Shown here: positions 7,316 to 11,863 of the stretch, in pieces | Numbering within the stretch: position 1 is the first letter of the stretch | Layout: every line of letters begins with the position of its first letter | Translations under genes and position numbers: made by a program | NCBI GenBank assembly: GCA_035528275.1 | Contig: DATKYV010000333.1 | Location: forward strand, 1-11,863 | Source: DATKYV01 sp035528275 | Lineage (GTDB): Bacteria > Acidobacteriota > Terriglobia > UBA7540 | Direction: 5' to 3' | DNA: 11,863 nt | Notes under the pieces: model-generated | Told to the model about the DNA's origin: nothing | Databases searched by the model: none | The model's input: the letters and a program-made list of their open reading frames with translations, nothing else

Positions 7316-7965
7316 GCTTTCGTTTCCTCCGGGTTTTTGAACATCGCATAGCGAACGAATTTGAAAACTTCCCGCCGCCTCCGCGCTAAGCTCGCCTTCC
7401 GGTAAGGATTGGCTCCCGCCACGATACGCACCACGCTGAAATAAAAGACCGTCAGGCCAATCAAGGAAATGGCGGCGTGGGCGCTGTCGAGGGCGTGAAA
7501 TTCCCCTTCACGCCTGCCGCGCTCAATGAGGGCCACGAGTTTCCTGGAGAGCGGCGCGAGGTGCCGGCGAATGAGGCGTTGGAAACCCTTGTCCCCGCTC
7601 ATCGCCATGCGAATGAAAAGACGCGGATAGTAGGGGCGCGCGCTGATGAAATCGAAGTGCATGCCAACATAGCGAAGCAGAATCTCGCGCGCCGGGCCCC
7701 TGGAGGAGAGGACCTCCATGGCTTGACGATGAAACTGCTTGAAGTGTTCATCCAATACCGCGCGGTAAAGTCCGTCCTTGCTCTGGAAGTAATAATGAAG
7801 CATGGCCTTGTTGACGCCGGCGGCCGCGGCGATGGTTTCCGTTCGCGCCCCCGCCTCACCCACCTCGGCGAAGATCCGCTCGGCGGCCTGGAGGATGGCG
7901 GCGCGCGTCCGGGCGCTATCGTGAGCTGGGACGGATCGGAAGGGGAGTTTGCGAGGTCCGGGCAT
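7312..7965 (-). CDS. TetR/AcrR family transcriptional regulator of the efflux operon
   Basis: This 217-residue repressor has the N-terminal three-helix DNA-binding domain (about 18-66). Its recognition part is RTETIAAAAGVNKAMLHYYF (41-60), including the HYYF-x-SK signature at the end of the helix-turn-helix. The C-terminal ligand-binding and dimer domain is of the type found in CecR (YbiH)-like regulators, with a SARPYYPRLFIRMAM segment near the middle. It is the first gene of the operon and its stop overlaps the adaptor start by four bases (ATGA), so repressor and adaptor are translationally coupled. No strong Shine-Dalgarno precedes ATG 7965, where the palindromic operator occupies the leader. 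It most likely represses its own operon and releases on binding the transported compound. The ligand is unknown. Confidence 0.92.
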   Translation of the reverse strand: MPGPRKLPFRSVPAHDSARTRAAILQAAERIFAEVGEAGARTETIAAAAGVNKAMLHYYFQSKDGLYRAVLDEHFKQFHRQAMEVLSSRGPAREILLRYVGMHFDFISARPYYPRLFIRMAMSGDKGFQRLIRRHLAPLSRKLVALIERGRREGEFHALDSAHAAISLIGLTVFYFSVVRIVAGANPYRKASLARRRREVFKFVRYAMFKNPEETKA

Positions 7966-7971
7966 AATTAA

Positions 7972-7987
7972 CTAACCAGATGGTTAG
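7972..7987. promoter_or_regulatory. Probable TetR operator (16-bp perfect palindrome)
   Basis: CTAACCA (7972-7978) and TGGTTAG (7981-7987) are perfect inverted 7-base arms with a 2-base centre. They sit between the -10 box and ATG 7965, over the predicted transcription start. Size, symmetry and position are typical for autoregulating TetR-family repressors. Confidence 0.7.
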
Positions 7988-8015
7988 ATTGTACGAATCT
8001 GCCAGGGGTTGTCAA
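7988..8015 (-). promoter_or_regulatory. Sigma-70 promoter of the tetR-adaptor-ABC operon
   Basis: On the minus strand a perfect -35 TTGACA (8015-8010) is followed after 16 bases by TACAAT (7993-7988), one mismatch from the -10 consensus. The predicted start near 7981 gives a leader of about 16 bases to the tetR ATG at 7965. This is the best promoter match in the window. The operator immediately downstream would block initiation or escape. Confidence 0.7.
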
Positions 8016-8044
8016 GGGCTTTGGGAGTTCCTGAGAAGGAGCGA

Positions 8045-8069
8045 GGGCGGTGGAGCTTGCCCATCGCCC
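8045..8069 (-). terminator. Imperfect hairpin after ddl, weak terminator candidate
   Basis: GGGCGGTGG (8045-8053) and CCATCGCCC (8061-8069) form a 9-base stem with one mismatch in the minus-strand transcript (a G-U pair if transcribed from the plus strand) and a 7-base loop. It lies 27 bases after the ddl stop and upstream of the tetR promoter, the right place to separate the two units. No U-run follows. Confidence 0.3.
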
Positions 8070-8095
8070 CCCGGGAGGTGTCGCACGGAGCGGAG

Positions 8096-9208
8096 TTAGG
8101 CGGAAGGGCGATATCGGTAGCGGGTCCGCCTCTTCTCCCTGTGTCGCGCCAGGGCGAGCGCCACCAAGCGGTCAATGAGCTTTGGATAGGAAATCCCGCT
8201 CGCCTCCCAGAGCTTGGGGTACATGCTGATGGGTGTGAAGCCGGGGATGGTGTTGATCTCGTTGACGAAGACCTTTCCGGTTTTTCGCTCCATGAGGAAA
8301 TCCACGCGCGCCATGCCGGCGCATTCCACAGCCTGGAATGCGCCAACGGCAAGTCTTTGCACGGTTGCGGACTGGCGCTTGGTGAGCTTGGCGGGGATGA
8401 TCAGTTCGGATCCTTCCTTGATGTACTTTGCCTCGTAGTCGTAGAACTCATTGACGGGAACGACTTCGCCGGGGACCGAGGCCTCGGGGCGGTCATTGCC
8501 GAGCACCGAGCACTCGATTTCTCTCGCGTCCACGGCTTCCTCAATTAGAATCTTCCTATCGTATTGCGCCGCCAGATTAAGTGCGGGTGCGAGCTCGCGC
8601 GCGCGGCGCACCTTGCTGATTCCCACGGAAGAGCCGAGGTTGGCGGGCTTGACGAAAAGCGGATAGCCAATTTCCTTTTCGATGCGTTTTCTGACCCGGG
8701 GCCGTTCCTCGCCCCACTCGCGGCGCAGAATCACAATCCACGGCACCACCGGCAGACCCGCGTCGCGGAAGAGCCGCTTCATCACGTCCTTGTCCATCCC
8801 GACGGCGGAACCCAGCACGCCCGCGCCGACGTACGGGATTCCCGCGAGTTCGAGCAGCCCCTGGACAGTGCCGTCCTCGCCGAACGTGCCGTGCAGGACC
8901 GGGAAGATGACATCCACTGCCGGTCGGCGGCCACGCGGGGCGCGCGAAACCGATGGGAGTGGAATCAGTCCCGGCCCGGTAGGGTCGACCGAAGGCGTGA
9001 CGGGCTGGCCGTTCTTGAGCACCCCGGGAAGCAGCTTGTCCGCCGCCGAGCCCAGCAACCATCGCCCCTGGCGCGTAATGCCGATGGGCACGACCTCGTA
9101 CTTCGCCGGATCGAGGGCCTTCAGCAGCGAAGCCGCCGAGGTCAGGGAGACATCGTGCTCGCCTGAGCGTCCGCCGAAGAGAATCCCCAAACGGATCTTT
9201 TTGCTCAC
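8096..9208 (-). CDS. ddl: D-alanine--D-alanine ligase
   Basis: This ATP-grasp enzyme joins two D-alanines with ATP, providing the terminal dipeptide for peptidoglycan precursors (cytoplasm). The 370 residues are near DdlA length and longer than DdlB. Visible parts are GGRSGEHDVSLTSA (12-25) binding the first D-Ala, VLHGTFGEDGTVQG (104-117), the NLGSSVGIS loop (190-198) with the conserved serine pair, FYDYEAKY (255-262), RVDFLM (301-306), and the metal-binding NEINTIPGFT (316-325). The Tyr ending EAKY (262) is the residue replaced by Phe in D-Ala-D-Lac ligases of intrinsically vancomycin-resistant lactic bacteria, so a normal D-Ala-D-Ala product is expected. The last dozen residues are unusually basic (HREKRRTRYRYRPSA). 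The start is GTG 9208, inside the arginase stop (GTGA), with GGGAAGAA about 6 bases upstream. It is not in a mur/fts cluster here. Confidence 0.95.
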   Translation of the reverse strand: MSKKIRLGILFGGRSGEHDVSLTSAASLLKALDPAKYEVVPIGITRQGRWLLGSAADKLLPGVLKNGQPVTPSVDPTGPGLIPLPSVSRAPRGRRPAVDVIFPVLHGTFGEDGTVQGLLELAGIPYVGAGVLGSAVGMDKDVMKRLFRDAGLPVVPWIVILRREWGEERPRVRKRIEKEIGYPLFVKPANLGSSVGISKVRRARELAPALNLAAQYDRKILIEEAVDAREIECSVLGNDRPEASVPGEVVPVNEFYDYEAKYIKEGSELIIPAKLTKRQSATVQRLAVGAFQAVECAGMARVDFLMERKTGKVFVNEINTIPGFTPISMYPKLWEASGISYPKLIDRLVALALARHREKRRTRYRYRPSA

Positions 9209-10113
9209 AGGATTTTCTTCCCTAATGCCGAACTCACCAGACCCACTCCCAGGATTGCCGTCTTGTTCAGGATATCGATGATGGGATTGATTTCGACCAG
9301 CTCCATGGCCAGCATCTTCTTGCTGTCCGAGACCATTTCCATGGCCAGATGCGCCTCGCGAAAGGTGATGCCGCCACGTACCGGCGTTCCCACGCCCGGC
9401 GCTTCGTCGGGGTCCATGACGTCCATGTCAAAGGAAACCACAAATCCCGCCGTATCCTTGGTGGCCAGGGCGAGACTCTTTTCCATCACCGCGCGCATTC
9501 CCTGCTCGTCGATGGCCCGCATGGTGAATACGTTCACGCCCGATTCTTTCACCTGCCGCCGCTCGCGCGAGTCAAGATCGCGGGCACCGATTAGGACACA
9601 GTGTTCCGGCCGGATTTTCGGGGAGAATCCGAAAATCTTCGATAGGGGCTCAGGTCCAAGCCCCAGCGTGGCGGCAAAGGGCATGCCGTGAACGTTGCCG
9701 CTGGAGCTGGTCTCGGGAGTATTCATGTCGGCGTGCGCGTCGAGCCAGATGCACCCGATGGCCTGGTTGCGGTCGCGGTAGAACTTGGCGGCGCCGGCCT
9801 GAGTTCCCACGGCGACCGAGTGGTCTCCGCCAAGTGAAACGGGAAAGTACCCTGCTTCCAGAGTCTGGTAAATCCGGTGTGCGACCTCCTGGCACACCTC
9901 GGCGATCTCGGTCAAGTACTTCGCGCGCCTGTCGCCGAAGTGTTGCATCTCGGGAATCTTGACGTGAATGTCGCCGGCATCTTCCACCTTGTGCCCCAGG
10001 CTTTTAAGCGAGGAGTTCAGACCCGCGGCGCGAACCGCCGAGGGGCCCATATCCACGCCCCGCCGCGACTGCCCGAGGTCAAGCGGTACTCCAAGAATGC
10101 GAATCTGCAACAT
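9205..10113 (-). CDS. rocF: Arginase
   Basis: This manganese enzyme hydrolyses L-arginine to L-ornithine and urea in the cytoplasm. The 302-residue length is normal for bacterial RocF-type arginases. The metal site is complete: GGDHSVAVGT with His98, WLDAHADMNTPE with Asp125, His127 and Asp129, and SFDMDVMDPDEAPG with Asp229 and Asp231. The SSSGNVHGMPFA block (136-146) and the GTPVRGGITFREAH segment are arginase features that separate it from agmatinase and formimidoylglutamase. Glu274 in VEINP corresponds to the substrate-contacting Glu. Start ATG 10113 has a GGGGG run 5-9 bases upstream. The TGA stop overlaps the GTG of ddl, so the two form one translational unit. No other arginine or urea gene is in the window, so whether it serves catabolism, nitrogen release or polyamine supply cannot be told. 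Confidence 0.95.
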   Translation of the reverse strand: MLQIRILGVPLDLGQSRRGVDMGPSAVRAAGLNSSLKSLGHKVEDAGDIHVKIPEMQHFGDRRAKYLTEIAEVCQEVAHRIYQTLEAGYFPVSLGGDHSVAVGTQAGAAKFYRDRNQAIGCIWLDAHADMNTPETSSSGNVHGMPFAATLGLGPEPLSKIFGFSPKIRPEHCVLIGARDLDSRERRQVKESGVNVFTMRAIDEQGMRAVMEKSLALATKDTAGFVVSFDMDVMDPDEAPGVGTPVRGGITFREAHLAMEMVSDSKKMLAMELVEINPIIDILNKTAILGVGLVSSALGKKIL

Positions 10114-10131
10114 GTTTGCCCCCGGACTACT

Positions 10132-10147
10132 ATGGCGGTGTCGCCAT
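10132..10147. promoter_or_regulatory. Inverted repeat in the arginase / DinB divergent gap
   Basis: ATGGCG (10132-10137) and CGCCAT (10142-10147) are perfect 6-base arms with a 4-base centre. The repeat lies 19-34 bases before the arginase ATG and just downstream of a minus-strand TATGAT (10162-10157) that could be its -10 box. I see no good -35. It could be an operator for the arginase-ddl unit or a small leader hairpin. Confidence 0.35.
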
Positions 10148-10228
10148 TCAATCTATATCATACCCTGAGGCGCCCGGTTCTCGCTGCTTGGGCGAAGTCC
10201 CAGAATCTCCCGGGAGGCTACGGCATAT

Positions 10229-10669
10229 ATGAAAGAGGCACTGCAAAGACTCCAAACCCTTCTCGAAACGACTCCCCCGCGCCTGGAAGCGATTGGAGAG
10301 TCGGTGAGCGGAACTCGCGCGGCGGCTGGAAAATGGTCGAAGAAGGAAATCCTCGGCCATCTCATCGACTCTGCTTCGAATAACCACCAGCGTTTCGTTC
10401 GGGCACAGCTCGAGACGCGGATTTCGTTTCCCAGCTACGCGCAGAGTCTCTGGGTTGGAGTGCAGGGATATCAAAACGAAAGGTGGAGTGACCTTGTGCA
10501 GCTCTGGAGGTGCTACAACCTCCACCTCCTTCATGTGGTCTCGCGTATTCCGCCTGAGAAGTTGGCGAATACCTGCATCATCGGCGACCAGGAGCCCGTG
10601 ACTTTGGAATTCCTGGTCCGGGACTATGTCCGCCACCTGGAGCATCACTTGAGGCAGATCCTGGACTGA
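10229..10669 (+). CDS. DinB family (DinB-like four-helix bundle) protein
   Basis: This 146-residue helical protein belongs to the DinB/YfiT-like putative metalloenzyme superfamily. Some members are thiol transferases (bacillithiol or mycothiol S-transferases), but most have no assigned reaction. Conserved marks are the W-S-K-K-E-I-L-G-H-L-I-D motif (36-47), giving the first probable metal ligand His44, the SNNHQRF segment (50-56), and the C-terminal RHLEHHLRQI run (135-144), giving further histidine ligands (His135 or His139). Start ATG 10229 has GGGAGG at 10212-10217 with an 11-base spacer, slightly long. It is divergent from arginase across 115 bases and its stop faces the S9 peptidase stop across 42 bases. 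It looks monocistronic, and neither neighbour suggests its substrate. Confidence 0.85.
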   Translation: MKEALQRLQTLLETTPPRLEAIGESVSGTRAAAGKWSKKEILGHLIDSASNNHQRFVRAQLETRISFPSYAQSLWVGVQGYQNERWSDLVQLWRCYNLHLLHVVSRIPPEKLANTCIIGDQEPVTLEFLVRDYVRHLEHHLRQILD

Positions 10670-10711
10670 GCTCAGAGATCCGACAGCGGCAGGTTTCCGA
10701 GCGTCGCGCGG

Positions 10712-11863
10712 TTATTTCACCAGATACTTTTCAAGAAACATGCTGATGGCGTACCAGAGGTAGTCGGCGTTCTGTTTTTTGGCGAAGCCGTGACCTTCGT
10801 CCTTGGCCAGGATGTACCAGACATCGCCGCTGTTCTCGCGCACCTGCTTCACCATTTGCTCCGACTCGCTCACCGGCACTCGCGGGTCGTTCTGGCCCTG
10901 CGCCGCGAGCAGCGGCTTGCTGATTTTCCCGGCGTTAGTGAGCGGAGAGATGGAAACCAGGAATTCGCGCATTCTCGGGTCGCGCTCATCACCGTATTCC
11001 GCGCGTCGCAAGTCGCGCCGATACTCCTGGGTGCTCTCCAGAAAGGTCACGAAGTTGGAAATCCCCACGACATCCACGCCGCATCGCAACCGATCGCTGA
11101 AGTGGGTCATCGAGGCTAGCGACATATAACCGCCGTACGACCCGCCGATCACCGCCACGCGATTCTTGTCCAAATCGGGTTGGGCAGCCACCCAGTCGAG
11201 CAGCGCCCCGATATCCTTCACCGTATCTTCGCGGCTGAAACCGTTGTCGAGCTGAGTGAACGATTTGCCGTAGCCCGTCGAGCCGCGGACGTTCGGCTCA
11301 ATCAGCGCGATTCCCATGTCATTCAGGAAGTAATTGGACCGGCCCGCAAACCCCGGTCGGGACTGTCCTTCCGGTCCGCCGTGAATGTCAATCAGCACGG
11401 GATAAGGGGGTTTGAATTTGGCCGGAGGTTTGGTGACGAACGCCGCAAGCTGGCGAGGTTTGCCATTGACGTTGTCGAAGGTCGGGTAATGGATAAGTTC
11501 TGCTTCCGGAAACCTCTCCGCGTTCAAGCCCCCGGTCTCGCTGAACGTCCAGCGCTCCAACTTCCCCTTATCGAGGTCGTAGGAGTAGACGTCGCTGGGC
11601 GATTTGGCGGAGTTGATGTTCAGCGCCAGCTCATTGTGGGTGCGGCGGAATTTGAGGTTGAAGACTTGTCCCTGGGGCAGGCTGGGTGCAGGGAGTTCCC
11701 TGCGGGTCGAAGTGTCGAGCAAATGGAGCTTGCTGATCCCGTCCTCGTTCGCTGTGAAGGCCAGAACCTTGCCGTCCGGTGAGAGGTCAAGTTCCTCGAT
11801 ATCCCAGGGAATGCTCTCGGACAAAGACGTGAAGGTTCTTGCGGCAAGGTCATAGTAGAAGAG
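10712..11863 (-). CDS. S9 family peptidase (prolyl oligopeptidase / acylaminoacyl-peptidase type), N-terminus outside window
   Basis: This serine peptidase cleaves short peptides, often after proline or at blocked N-termini. The visible 383 residues are the C-terminal part. The frame is open to the right edge (LFYYDLAARTFTSL precedes the TTG at 11824), so that TTG is not the start. The first 140 or so residues are the end of the beta-propeller, with LSPDGKVLAFTANEDG and a LKFRRTHNELALNI repeat. The alpha/beta-hydrolase domain follows, with DIHGGPEGQ, EPNVRGSTGYG, nucleophile GGSYGGY (Ser242 of the visible part), Asp326 in GQNDPRVP and His358 in DEGHGF, a complete triad. The protein ends in FLEKYLVK. 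Whether it has a signal peptide cannot be seen. Many such S9 proteins in Acidobacteriota are secreted, but that is family experience, not evidence here. Confidence 0.94.
   Translation of the reverse strand, partial: LFYYDLAARTFTSLSESIPWDIEELDLSPDGKVLAFTANEDGISKLHLLDTSTRRELPAPSLPQGQVFNLKFRRTHNELALNINSAKSPSDVYSYDLDKGKLERWTFSETGGLNAERFPEAELIHYPTFDNVNGKPRQLAAFVTKPPAKFKPPYPVLIDIHGGPEGQSRPGFAGRSNYFLNDMGIALIEPNVRGSTGYGKSFTQLDNGFSREDTVKDIGALLDWVAAQPDLDKNRVAVIGGSYGGYMSLASMTHFSDRLRCGVDVVGISNFVTFLESTQEYRRDLRRAEYGDERDPRMREFLVSISPLTNAGKISKPLLAAQGQNDPRVPVSESEQMVKQVRENSGDVWYILAKDEGHGFAKKQNADYLWYAISMFLEKYLVK

Noticed and set aside
7316..7349. An upstream ATG (7349) as the adaptor start
   Set aside because: The resulting N-terminus is an Arg/His-rich sequence unlike any adaptor, while ATG 7315 in the other frame gives a proper membrane anchor and has a strong ribosome site and the ATGA overlap.
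10666..10675. Palindrome CTGAGCTCAG over the DinB-like gene stop
   Set aside because: With no loop it cannot form a stable hairpin, and no T-run follows. A 10-base palindrome is expected by chance in a window this size.
11822..11824. TTG at 11824 as the start of the S9 peptidase
   Set aside because: The frame stays open to the window edge with propeller-like sequence before it, and about 370 residues is too short for a full S9 enzyme with its propeller.

Overview
The window is a GC-rich, gene-dense piece of chromosome from a Gram-negative bacterium. The Gram-negative reading rests on two LPS-core heptose genes, a periplasmic HlyD-type adaptor and a signal-peptide-bearing hydrolase. The gene mix (heptose genes, large secreted CocE and S9 peptidases, a DinB-fold protein, a TetR/HlyD/ABC-2 efflux operon) resembles Acidobacteriota or similar soil bacteria. 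That placement is an inference from gene style, not from a marker gene. I see no rRNA, tRNA, CRISPR array, insertion sequence, phage gene or attachment site. No intergenic gap exceeds about 130 bases.

Layout. (1) 1-1532, plus strand: the 3' part of a GT9 heptosyltransferase, then a stand-alone heptose-7-phosphate kinase (HldA/RfaE domain I), for LPS inner-core synthesis. (2) 1621-3546, plus: a probably exported CocE/NonD-type serine hydrolase. (3) 3568-3987, minus: a small one-helix membrane-anchored protein of unknown function. (4) 7965-4089, minus: an efflux operon in transcription order tetR, hlyD-type adaptor, ABC ATPase, ABC-2 permease. It has a near-consensus sigma-70 promoter, and a perfect palindrome sits at the predicted transcription start, so autoregulation by the TetR protein is likely. 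The adaptor gene carries an apparent single-base frameshift near 7166-7169. (5) 10113-8096, minus: arginase and D-alanine-D-alanine ligase, overlapping by four bases (GTGA). (6) 10229-10669, plus: a DinB-like four-helix protein, divergent from arginase. (7) 11863-10712, minus: the C-terminal part of an S9 (prolyl-oligopeptidase family) peptidase that runs off the right edge.

How they work together. Genes 1-2 form an LPS-core unit. The four-gene block is a self-regulated exporter in the style of the E. coli cecR-ybhGFSR operon, reduced to one nucleotide-binding and one membrane-spanning gene. Arginase and Ddl are translationally coupled although they act in different pathways. The two large serine hydrolases are unlinked single genes. 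I found no convincing new multi-gene system. The most useful observations are the frameshift in the adaptor, the TetR promoter/operator, the coupled arginase-ddl pair, and the start-site correction for the small membrane protein.
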